Shown in pieces: positions 33,406 through 39,619 of a stretch of DNA of 39,619 nt; positions within the stretch are counted from its first letter, which is position 1; every line of letters starts with the position of its first letter. The stretch comes from Prevotella sp. Its GTDB lineage: Bacteria > Bacteroidota > Bacteroidia > Bacteroidales > Bacteroidaceae. Where the stretch lies: positions 1 to 39,619 of the forward strand of contig JAEEJK010000097.1 in assembly GCA_016281815.1 (NCBI GenBank), read 5' to 3'. A program made the position numbers and the translations under genes. The notes beneath the pieces are model-generated. The model was not told the origin of the DNA and ran no database searches. It worked only from the letters and a program-made list of their open reading frames with translations.

Positions 33406-34947
33406 CTACTTGGCGTAAGCCACGGAACGGGTTTCACGGATGACGGTGATCTTCACCTGTCCGGGATAGGTCATCTCGTTCTGTATCTTGTTGGCAATCT
33501 CGCCAGAGAGTGCCTCTGTCTCCTTGTCGTCCATCTTGTCGGCACCTACGATGACACGGAGTTCACGTCCGGCCTGGATGGCATAGGTCTTAGTGACGCC
33601 AGGATAACTCATGGCTATGGCCTCCAGGTCGTTGAGGCGCTTGATATATGCCTCTACAATTTCGCGGCGGGCACCGGGACGGGCACCACTAATGGCATCG
33701 CACACCTGCACGATGGGGGCAAGCAGGGTCTGCATCTCCATCTCGTCGTGGTGGGCACCGATAGCATTGCAGATGTCGGGTTTCTCCTTGTACATCTCAG
33801 CAATCTTGGCACCATAGAGTGCGTGCGGCATCTCGCTCTCCTCATCGGGCACCTTGCCGATGTCGTGCAGCAGTCCGGCACGCTTGGCTTTCTTCGGGTT
33901 CAGTCCCAGTTCGGCAGCCATGACAGCACAGAGGTTGGCCGTCTCACGGGCATGCTGCAGCAAGTTCTGCCCGTAGCTGCTGCGATATTTCATCTTGCCG
34001 ATGATGCGCACCAGTTCCGGATGCAGGCCGTGGATGCCCAGGTCGATGGCTGTGCGCTTTCCTGTCTCCACAATCTCGTTGTCAAGCTGCTTTTTCACCT
34101 TGTTCACCACCTCCTCAATGCGGGCAGGGTGTATGCGGCCGTCGGCCACCAGTTGGTGGAGAGCCAAGCGGCAGGTCTCTCGACGCACGGGGTCGAAACC
34201 GCTGATGACGATGGCCTCGGGGGTGTCGTCGACCACAATCTCCACACCACAGGCAGCTTCCAGCGCACGGATGTTACGTCCCTCACGGCCGATGACGCGG
34301 CCCTTCACATCGTCGTTGTCGATATGGAACACCGACACGCTGTTTTCCACAGCCGTCTCAGTGGCCACACGCTGGATGGTCTGGATGACGATTTTCTTGG
34401 CCTGGGCATTGGCATTGAGCTTGGCTTCGTCCATAATTTCGTTCACATAGCTGGCAGCGGCAGTCTTGGCTTCGTCCTTCAGGCTCTCCACCAGACGGTT
34501 GCGGGCCTCTTCGGCACTCAGGCCAGAAAGCTCTTCCAGCTTCTCGCGCTCTTTCTGCTGCATCTTGCCCAGCTCCTCCTGCTTCAGAGCAAGTGCCTTC
34601 TTCTCGTTGTCAATACGCTGTTGCTGGCTGTCGAGTTCGTTCTTCCTGCGGCCAAGCTCTTCCTGGCGCTGGTTGAGCGACATCTCACGCTGCTTCAGCT
34701 TGTTCTCGTTTTGCTGGAACTGCTGGTTGCGTTGTTGCACCTCTTTCTGCAATTCACTCTTCTTGTTGAGGAATTTCTCCTCGACTTCCAACAGTTTTTT
34801 CTTTTTGATAACATCGGCTTCCTTGTCGGCCGACTCTATCATCTCGTTGTACTTCCCCTTGATGACCTTGAGGAACAGGAAGTATCCGCAGGCCGCACCC
34901 ACAATGAGGGCAGCCACGGCAATAATAATTGTTAGTACAGGACTCAT
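33406..34947 (-). CDS. rny: Ribonuclease Y
   Basis: A membrane-bound endoribonuclease that starts mRNA decay. The 513-residue protein shows the family layout: one N-terminal membrane segment (about 4-25, [19 protein letters not shown]), a long Gln/Glu/Lys-rich coiled coil (about 30-175), a KH domain with [15 protein letters not shown] (near 210-270), and an HD domain with the metal motif LLHDIGKV and the second His pair GAHHDE (about 330-420). It is the last gene of the zapB-like, zapA, rny unit, 32 bases after zapA, and is followed by a strong hairpin. Confidence 0.96.
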   Translation of the reverse strand: MSPVLTIIIAVAALIVGAACGYFLFLKVIKGKYNEMIESADKEADVIKKKKLLEVEEKFLNKKSELQKEVQQRNQQFQQNENKLKQREMSLNQRQEELGRRKNELDSQQQRIDNEKKALALKQEELGKMQQKEREKLEELSGLSAEEARNRLVESLKDEAKTAAASYVNEIMDEAKLNANAQAKKIVIQTIQRVATETAVENSVSVFHIDNDDVKGRVIGREGRNIRALEAACGVEIVVDDTPEAIVISGFDPVRRETCRLALHQLVADGRIHPARIEEVVNKVKKQLDNEIVETGKRTAIDLGIHGLHPELVRIIGKMKYRSSYGQNLLQHARETANLCAVMAAELGLNPKKAKRAGLLHDIGKVPDEESEMPHALYGAKIAEMYKEKPDICNAIGAHHDEMEMQTLLAPIVQVCDAISGARPGARREIVEAYIKRLNDLEAIAMSYPGVTKTYAIQAGRELRVIVGADKMDDKETEALSGEIANKIQNEMTYPGQVKITVIRETRSVAYAK

Positions 34948-34979
34948 AAATAAAATATATAATGTTAATACTCTCTCGG

Positions 34980-35282
34980 CTACTTCAAGGCTTCTTCAAT
35001 CTCAGAAGTCAGCTGTCGGAGAATATTATCATAAGGGGTCGTGTCGTTCTTGCTCTGCTCCTTCTCATACCGCAGGGCAATCTCGATGAGCGTCATCAGC
35101 CCTATGGTATGGTCACTCTTGCGCCCTCTATATACCTGGGCGTATGCCCCGTAGCGCTCGGTGATGAGTTTAGCTGCAGCACGATAATACTGCTCATCCT
35201 CGCGGTTGTGCAGCACCATTGCAATGTCTTCGTCGTAGACGTGCAACCTTATATTGAGTTTCTCTTTACTTCCTTCTGGCAT
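34980..35282 (-). CDS. zapA: Cell division protein ZapA
   Basis: ZapA bundles FtsZ filaments at the division ring. The protein is 100 residues from the ATG at 35282, with the N-terminal beta region [20 protein letters not shown], and a long C-terminal helix ([20 protein letters not shown], here [16 protein letters not shown], then [15 protein letters not shown]). The start at 35282 has AAGGTGA just upstream; an ATG at 35309 would add nine residues and cannot be excluded. It lies between a short coiled-coil gene and rny, an order I associate with other Bacteroidetes. Confidence 0.85.
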   Translation of the reverse strand: MPEGSKEKLNIRLHVYDEDIAMVLHNREDEQYYRAAAKLITERYGAYAQVYRGRKSDHTIGLMTLIEIALRYEKEQSKNDTTPYDNILRQLTSEIEEALK

Positions 35283-35322
35283 CGCTTCACCTTGTTTGCG
35301 GACGGACATCTGCCCCGTCCTT

Positions 35323-35619
35323 CTACTTCTCGTCGCTCAGCACGGCTATACATTTGTTGATACTGCGTATGAGGCTGGCCAGCCGCTCTTTGGCTCCCTC
35401 CAGGTCGCCATCGGTGATTTCCAGCATTCTAGCCGCTTTCAGCGTTGCGAAGTCATGCTCCAGCTGTGCCACTTTAGCCTTGAGCTGCGTTATCTGCTGC
35501 TCATTTTCCTCAACCAGCGCATAAAGGTCGACATTCTCCTGCTTCAATTCCTTGAAACGGAGTATCATCTGCCTGACACGCGTCTGGAAGGTAGCTAAAT
35601 CTTTCTCACTTTGGCTCAT
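35323..35619 (-). CDS. Short coiled-coil protein, ZapB-like
   Basis: A 98-residue protein that is almost entirely a predicted coiled coil (heptad pattern in LKQENVDLYALVEENEQQITQLKAKVAQLEH, quoted here in two parts: LKQENVDLYALVEENEQQ and ITQLKAKVAQLEH). No other domain or membrane segment is present. Directly upstream of zapA, it may be the ZapB-like partner of the division ring, but coiled coils alone do not prove this. It leads the transcription unit, with a promoter at 35638-35645 only 18 bases before the ATG. Confidence 0.75.
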   Translation of the reverse strand: MSQSEKDLATFQTRVRQMILRFKELKQENVDLYALVEENEQQITQLKAKVAQLEHDFATLKAARMLEITDGDLEGAKERLASLIRSINKCIAVLSDEK

Positions 35620-35637
35620 GACAACGCTTTTATCCTA

Positions 35638-35645
35638 CAAAGGTA
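35638..35645 (-). promoter_or_regulatory. -7 element (TACCTTTG) for the zapB-like, zapA, rny unit
   Basis: Exact TAnnTTTG on the minus strand. The heptad array at 35654-35688 begins 9 bases upstream and covers the place of the -33 element. Confidence 0.65.
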
Positions 35646-35653
35646 GGCAAAAG

Positions 35654-35688
35654 ATGTGACAAGTGAAAAGTGACAAGTGAAAAGTGAT
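35654..35688. repeat. Heptanucleotide array AAGTGAA/AAGTGAC in a promoter
   Basis: Five units: ATGTGAC, AAGTGAA, AAGTGAC, AAGTGAA, AAGTGAT. It lies just upstream of the -7 element of the zapB-like gene, so copy number would alter the -33 region. Confidence 0.9.
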
Positions 35689-35751
35689 GTTTTTTTCTAC
35701 TTATTTAACTTTTCCTTCACATTTTTTACTTCTCACCTCATGCCTCGATTC

Positions 35752-36381
35752 TCATTTCTCGTTCCCCTGCGGTCGCTTCTCCTTCTTGGCCAACATCACC
35801 ACACGATAGACGAAATCAGTGCTCCACTTCTCGGAGAAATTGAGACGCTTGTTGTACTCACGGACGCCCAGCACGGTCTTGATGACGCCGGCATCCTTGT
35901 AGTCGTTCTTTGTGTAGATGTCGTGAACGGTCTTCTCGGTCATACTGTAGATGGCCTTCTTGAAGAAGCTGGGCATGCGTAGCTTGAACTTCATCAGGTT
36001 GCCCGTCAGCATCATCAGATCTTGCACGAACGCCTGAAACTGCAACATGTAGGGCTGCACATCCTGCAGCTTACGGCAACGGCGGTTGATGCTTTGGTCT
36101 ATCTCCTTGAAGAACTGTTCGTCCATCTCGTACATGTCCTTCAGCATCTTCTTGCAGCGGGCCTTCTCGCCGACCCCCAGACGTCCTTGCTGGGTAGGCA
36201 CCTTCAGCGTAACCTTGAAAGTGCGGAGGTCGGGCAGCACAGCCAAGCTGGAGATGTGGAGGTCGGCAGCCATCACCGCCTGAAAATACACACGGATGAG
36301 GGTCATGAAATCCTCCATGCCACCTATCTTTTCTTCCTGATCAGCCGTCTTGCGGCCAAAGATTTTTCCTATTATTCCCAT
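35752..36381 (-). CDS. Conserved-looking protein of unknown function
   Basis: A 209-residue soluble protein that I do not recognise. It has no signal peptide or membrane segment. The sequence is rich in Lys, Met and aromatic residues, mostly predicted helical: MEDFMTLIRVYFQAVMAADL, LKVPTQQGRLGVGEKARCKK, MLTGNLMKFKLRMPSFFKKA, and a C-terminal LNFSEKWSTDFVYRVVMLAK followed by a basic tail. The start at 36381 is used because the promoter -7 element (36404-36411) lies between it and an in-frame ATG at 36414. It is divergent from rfbA, sharing a large inverted repeat, and is upstream of the zapB-like unit in the same direction. Confidence 0.7.
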   Translation of the reverse strand: MGIIGKIFGRKTADQEEKIGGMEDFMTLIRVYFQAVMAADLHISSLAVLPDLRTFKVTLKVPTQQGRLGVGEKARCKKMLKDMYEMDEQFFKEIDQSINRRCRKLQDVQPYMLQFQAFVQDLMMLTGNLMKFKLRMPSFFKKAIYSMTEKTVHDIYTKNDYKDAGVIKTVLGVREYNKRLNFSEKWSTDFVYRVVMLAKKEKRPQGNEK

Positions 36382-36403
36382 GATACCATGTTTAAATTGT
36401 GTG

Positions 36404-36411
36404 CAAAGGTA
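36404..36411 (-). promoter_or_regulatory. -7 element (TACCTTTG) for the 209-residue gene
   Basis: Exact TAnnTTTG on the minus strand, 22 bases before the ATG at 36381; inside the left arm of the inverted repeat. Confidence 0.65.
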
Positions 36412-36529
36412 CAAAAAAGTTAGGAGTTAGGAGTTAGGAGTCGAGAGTTTTACGCGCTGAGAAAGCATAAAAAATGTTAACCGCCGGATTTAACTCCTAA
36501 CTCCTAACTCCTAACTCCTAACTTTTGTG

Positions 36530-36537
36530 TACCTTTG
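36530..36537 (+). promoter_or_regulatory. -7 element (TACCTTTG) for rfbA
   Basis: Exact TAnnTTTG on the plus strand, 23 bases before the rfbA ATG; inside the right arm. A perfect 14-base palindrome, TAATTACGTAATTA (36543-36556), lies at the likely transcription start and could be an operator. Confidence 0.65.
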
Positions 36538-36560
36538 CACCATAATTACGTAATTACACC

Positions 36561-37439
36561 ATGAAAGGAATTGTTCTGGCAGGTGGAAGCGGCACACGCC
36601 TCTACCCTATTACCAAGGGTATCAGCAAACAGCTGATTCCCATATTCGACAAGCCCATGATTTATTATCCCGTCTCGGCACTTATGCTGGCGGGCATCCG
36701 TGACATCCTGATTATCTCCACCCCCCACGACCTGCCGGGTTTCCGCCGGCTGATGGGTGACGGCAGTGAGCTGGGAGTCCATTTTGAATATGCCGAACAG
36801 CCGTCGCCCGACGGTCTGGCCCAGGCATTCATCATCGGCGAAGAGTTCATCGGCAGCGACAGCGTCTGTCTGGTATTGGGCGACAACATCTTCTACGGGT
36901 CGGGCTTCAGCGGACTGCTGCGCCAAAGCGTGGAGAACGCCGAGAAACACGGGCTGGCAACTGTCTTCGGCTACTACGTGAATGACCCTGAGCGCTATGG
37001 CGTGGCTGAGTTCGACGCTCAAGGCAACTGCCTCAGCATCGAAGAGAAGCCCGAGAAGCCCAAGTCGAACTATGCCGTTGTTGGCCTCTACTTCTATCCG
37101 AACAGCGTGGTGGAGATTGCCAAGAACATCAAGCCCAGCGCACGCGGCGAACTGGAAATCACCACTGTGAACCAGAACTATCTTGCGCAACAGAAGCTGA
37201 AGGTGATGACGCTGCAACGCGGCTTCGCCTGGCTGGACACCGGCACCCACGATTCGCTGGCTGAGGCATCGACATTCATCGAGGTCATCGAGAAGCGCCA
37301 GGGTCTGAAGGTGGCCTGTCTGGAAGAAATCGCCTACAAGCGCGGATGGATCAGCCGGGAACAGCTAGTGGAGGCAGCCCGCCCCATGCTGAAAAACGGG
37401 TACGGCCAATACCTGATGCAACTGGCCGAAAGCAAATAG
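36561..37439 (+). CDS. rfbA: Glucose-1-phosphate thymidylyltransferase
   Basis: Makes dTDP-glucose from dTTP and glucose 1-phosphate, the first step to dTDP-L-rhamnose and related sugars. The 292-residue length is standard. Visible motifs are the nucleotide-binding [18 protein letters not shown], the [15 protein letters not shown] segment, the metal/substrate region [13 protein letters not shown], the sugar site [18 protein letters not shown], and [16 protein letters not shown] [15 protein letters not shown]. No rfbB, rfbC or rfbD follows within the window; the next gene is a polysaccharide exporter, so this begins a capsule or exopolysaccharide locus. Confidence 0.96.
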   Translation: MKGIVLAGGSGTRLYPITKGISKQLIPIFDKPMIYYPVSALMLAGIRDILIISTPHDLPGFRRLMGDGSELGVHFEYAEQPSPDGLAQAFIIGEEFIGSDSVCLVLGDNIFYGSGFSGLLRQSVENAEKHGLATVFGYYVNDPERYGVAEFDAQGNCLSIEEKPEKPKSNYAVVGLYFYPNSVVEIAKNIKPSARGELEITTVNQNYLAQQKLKVMTLQRGFAWLDTGTHDSLAEASTFIEVIEKRQGLKVACLEEIAYKRGWISREQLVEAARPMLKNGYGQYLMQLAESK

Positions 37440-37465
37440 GAATATACACATTATATATAAATAAC

Positions 37466-39619
37466 ATGAAACGACTCCTCCTGATTACATTTCTTTCGGT
37501 CTGCTGCTTGACAACCGTCATGGGACAAAGCTTGTCAGACGCAGAGGTAATCAAAATTGCCGCCCAAGAAAAAAGGGCTGGCACCTCCGATGCCAACATC
37601 GGAGCCAAGCTGATTCAGCGGGGGGCTACGGTCGACCAGATACGCCGACTGCGTGCCCAATACTCCAAGCAAATCACCAATAAGAATCTGGACAACTCCG
37701 TTGACAATGCCATCAGCGGGGCAGAGAACCGCATGCGTGTGAACAACGGCAAGTCGAGCAGTGCCGTCATTGAAACTCCCGACATGGTTGGCGAAGAGGG
37801 AGACGAGACCATCGATGCCACCGAGACGGCAGAGATGAGAAGACGCCGGGTTTACGGACGTGACATCTTCAACAAGCGCAACCTCACGTTCGAGCCTGCC
37901 ATGAACATTGCCACCCCGCCCAACTATGTGCTCGGCCCCGGCGACCAGCTTGTGGTCAACGTTTATGGAGCCACGCAGGAAAGCATGACTCTGACCATCA
38001 GCCCCGACGGTTTCATCACAGTGCCTGACTTCGGCCCCGTCCAAGTGAGCGGACTGTCCGTATCTGCCGCACAGGCACGCATCGCCGCTAGTCTGGGAAC
38101 GTTCTATTCCAGTTCAAACATCAAGACCACACTGGGACAGACACGGACCATCACCGTCAATGTGATGGGTGAGGTGCGTACGCCGGGCACTTACTCGCTG
38201 TCAGCCTTCTCAACCGTGTTCCATGCCCTGTATATGGCTGGAGGCATCAGCGACCTGGGCACACTGCGCAACATCAAGGTTTATCGCAACGGCAAGCTTA
38301 TCACCGTCGTCGATATCTATGAGTTCATTCAACACGGTCGGCTGGCAGGAAATGTACGTTTGGCCGACGACGATGTCATTCAAGTAGGCACCTACGACTG
38401 TATCGTCGACATCGGCGGCCATGTCAAGCGGCCTATGGCCTACGAGATGCGCAAGGACGAAAGCCTGGCCACCCTGTTGGAATACTGCGGCGGCTTCACC
38501 GGCGATGCATACAGCAAGGCAGTCCGAGTGCTCCGCTCCAATGGGAAAATGAGAAGCGTTTACAACGTAGAGGAATTTGAGATGTCCAGCTTCAAGGTGG
38601 CCGACGGCGACGCCTTCAGCGTGGACGGCATCTACGACCGCTATGAGAACATGGTCGAGGTGAAAGGAGCCGTGTTCCGCCAGGGCATGTATCAGCTGGC
38701 CGACAAGTGCAACTCCGTCCGCACGCTGATAGAGAAAGCCGAAGGACTGACCGAAGAGGCCATGACCAGCCGGGCCGTCATACGCCGCATGAAGCCCAAC
38801 CGCACGCAGGAAGTGCTGGCCATAGACCTGGAAGCTATCCTCAACGGGCAGCAGGCCGACGTTCCCCTGAAGAACGAGGACATACTCTTTATTCCCACCC
38901 AGGCCGAGCACCAGAACTTGCGCACGCTGACAATCGAGGGCGAGGTCATCTTCCCCGGCACATACGAGTATGCAGACAACACCACTGTGGAAGACCTGAT
39001 TGTCCAGGCAGGAGGACTGACCGATGCCGCATCGACGGTGAAGGTAGATATTTCACGCCGGCTGCGCGACCCTAAAGCATTGGAATCAGGACTACAGACC
39101 AGCCAGAACTTCAGCTTTGCCCTGAAAGACAACTTCACTATCGACAGCGACAGCATCTTCCTGCTTGAACCCTACGACGTGGTGCAGGTCCGCCGCAGCC
39201 CGGTCTACAAGGCGCCCATGCAAGTGACAGTCACAGGCGAGGTAGCCTTCCAAGGCAACTACAATCTGGAGACGAAGAACCAACGGCTGAGCGACTTGGT
39301 GAAGTCCGCAGGAGGCGTGATGCCTGGGGCATACGTGCGCGGTGCCCGCCTGACACGCAAAATGACCGCAGACGAGCGAGCCCGCATGCAAAGGGTGCTA
39401 CAGACAGCCCGCCAGACTGCTGAAGGCGAGGACTCGGTGAAGATAGAACAACTAGCCATGCAGACCCACTATACCGTTGGCATTCATCTTGATGAGGCAC
39501 TCGCCAACCCTGGCGGAGAGCAGGACATTGAACTCGTCAACGGCGACCACCTCATCATCCCGCTCCAAAACCGTACGGTGAAAATCAGCGGCGACGTCCG
39601 CGCCCCGAACACAGTGGCC
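37466..39619 (+). CDS. Polysaccharide export outer-membrane protein, multi-SLBB (3' truncated)
   Basis: An open frame of 718 codons that runs off the window. It starts MKRLLLITFLSVCCLTTVMG with a signal peptide (cleavage before QSL). After a helical, charged region (to about 130), the poly-export domain begins YVLGPGDQLVVNVYGATQES and continues to ITVNVMGEVRTPGTYSL. SLBB-type beta-grasp units then repeat: LYMAGGISDLGTLRN, VDIGGHVKRPMAYEM, VEVKGAVFRQGMYQL, LTIEGEVIFPGTYEY, VTVTGEVAFQGNYNL, and a last one starting VKISGDVRAPNTV. Such Wza-like proteins form the outer-membrane channel for capsule or exopolysaccharide. The number of SLBB units, more than in E. coli Wza, is usual for Bacteroidetes. 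It starts 26 bases after rfbA and is probably co-transcribed. Confidence 0.92.
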   Translation, partial: MKRLLLITFLSVCCLTTVMGQSLSDAEVIKIAAQEKRAGTSDANIGAKLIQRGATVDQIRRLRAQYSKQITNKNLDNSVDNAISGAENRMRVNNGKSSSAVIETPDMVGEEGDETIDATETAEMRRRRVYGRDIFNKRNLTFEPAMNIATPPNYVLGPGDQLVVNVYGATQESMTLTISPDGFITVPDFGPVQVSGLSVSAAQARIAASLGTFYSSSNIKTTLGQTRTITVNVMGEVRTPGTYSLSAFSTVFHALYMAGGISDLGTLRNIKVYRNGKLITVVDIYEFIQHGRLAGNVRLADDDVIQVGTYDCIVDIGGHVKRPMAYEMRKDESLATLLEYCGGFTGDAYSKAVRVLRSNGKMRSVYNVEEFEMSSFKVADGDAFSVDGIYDRYENMVEVKGAVFRQGMYQLADKCNSVRTLIEKAEGLTEEAMTSRAVIRRMKPNRTQEVLAIDLEAILNGQQADVPLKNEDILFIPTQAEHQNLRTLTIEGEVIFPGTYEYADNTTVEDLIVQAGGLTDAASTVKVDISRRLRDPKALESGLQTSQNFSFALKDNFTIDSDSIFLLEPYDVVQVRRSPVYKAPMQVTVTGEVAFQGNYNLETKNQRLSDLVKSAGGVMPGAYVRGARLTRKMTADERARMQRVLQTARQTAEGEDSVKIEQLAMQTHYTVGIHLDEALANPGGEQDIELVNGDHLIIPLQNRTVKISGDVRAPNTVA

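Larger units (their letters stand above)
36401..36540. repeat. 41-base inverted repeat carrying two divergent promoters
   Basis: Left arm 36401-36441 and right arm 36500-36540 match in 40 of 41 positions, with a 58-base spacer. Each arm holds a -7 element facing outward and three heptads (GTTAGGA on the left, TAACTCC on the right, four there). The arms lie upstream of the unknown gene and rfbA respectively. Confidence 0.92.

Noticed and set aside
33331..34935. A 534-codon open frame on the plus strand opposite rny
   Set aside because: Leu/His/Val-rich antisense frame of a coiled-coil gene; no domain, no promoter, and rny is unmistakable.
36442..36499. A classical invertible capsule promoter
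   Set aside because: The -7 elements lie within the repeat arms, not in the spacer, and no recombinase gene is seen in the window, so a classical switch is not claimed.
1..39619. tRNA, rRNA, tmRNA, 6S RNA, insertion sequences or prophage genes
   Set aside because: None could be recognised by eye on either strand; the gaps hold repeats and promoters instead.

Overview
The window looks like a chromosomal segment of a Prevotella-like member of the Bacteroidales. I base this on many TAnnTTTG -7 promoter elements, an apparent type IX secretion C-terminal signal, a short Bacteroidetes-type MenE, glycoside hydrolase family 92 and family 3 enzymes, a Kdo pathway and a multi-SLBB polysaccharide exporter. 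No rRNA, tRNA, CRISPR array, insertion sequence or prophage gene was seen.

Layout. 1-660: 3' end of a secreted protein, a 57-residue small protein and a strong terminator. 780-2615: a secreted protein ending in a dockerin-like module. 2621-9059 (minus strand): a compact menaquinone operon read menI-like, menF, menD, menB, menC, menE. 9246-16323 (plus): lysS, gpsA, pgi, a HAD phosphatase, mnmA and a small outer-membrane barrel. 16363-21175 (minus): a membrane-tailed beta-propeller, rsgA, frr, rsmA and a VWA protein. 21443-26018 (minus): a GH92 mannosidase downstream of a GH3 glycosidase whose reading frame is broken at a heptanucleotide tandem repeat. 26144-29387 (plus): kdsA, kdsD and a secreted phospholipase D-like protein, followed by a 449-base tandem array. 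29872-33050 (minus): class III ribonucleotide reductase nrdD-nrdG with a LuxR-type regulator. 33406-36381 (minus): rny, zapA, a ZapB-like coiled-coil gene and an unknown conserved-looking gene. 36561-39619 (plus): rfbA and the start of a polysaccharide export gene, cut by the window end.

How the genes work together. The men genes take chorismate to 1,4-dihydroxy-2-naphthoate for anaerobic respiration, which fits the oxygen-sensitive NrdD/NrdG reductase. KdsD and KdsA feed lipopolysaccharide core synthesis; RfbA and the Wza-like protein begin a surface polysaccharide locus. GH92 and GH3 point to glycan harvesting. frr, rsgA, rsmA, lysS and mnmA serve translation; zapA, the ZapB-like gene and rny serve division and RNA turnover.

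The most unusual property is in the gaps between genes. At nine or so places the space is filled by 7-base tandem repeats with a different unit at each site, often running exactly into stop or start codons. Two gaps (menB-menC and HAD-mnmA) share one composite stop-to-start cassette with a conserved hairpin, and a third gap holds a partial inverted copy. One heptad array lies inside the GH3 gene at its frameshift, which suggests a phase-variable switch.
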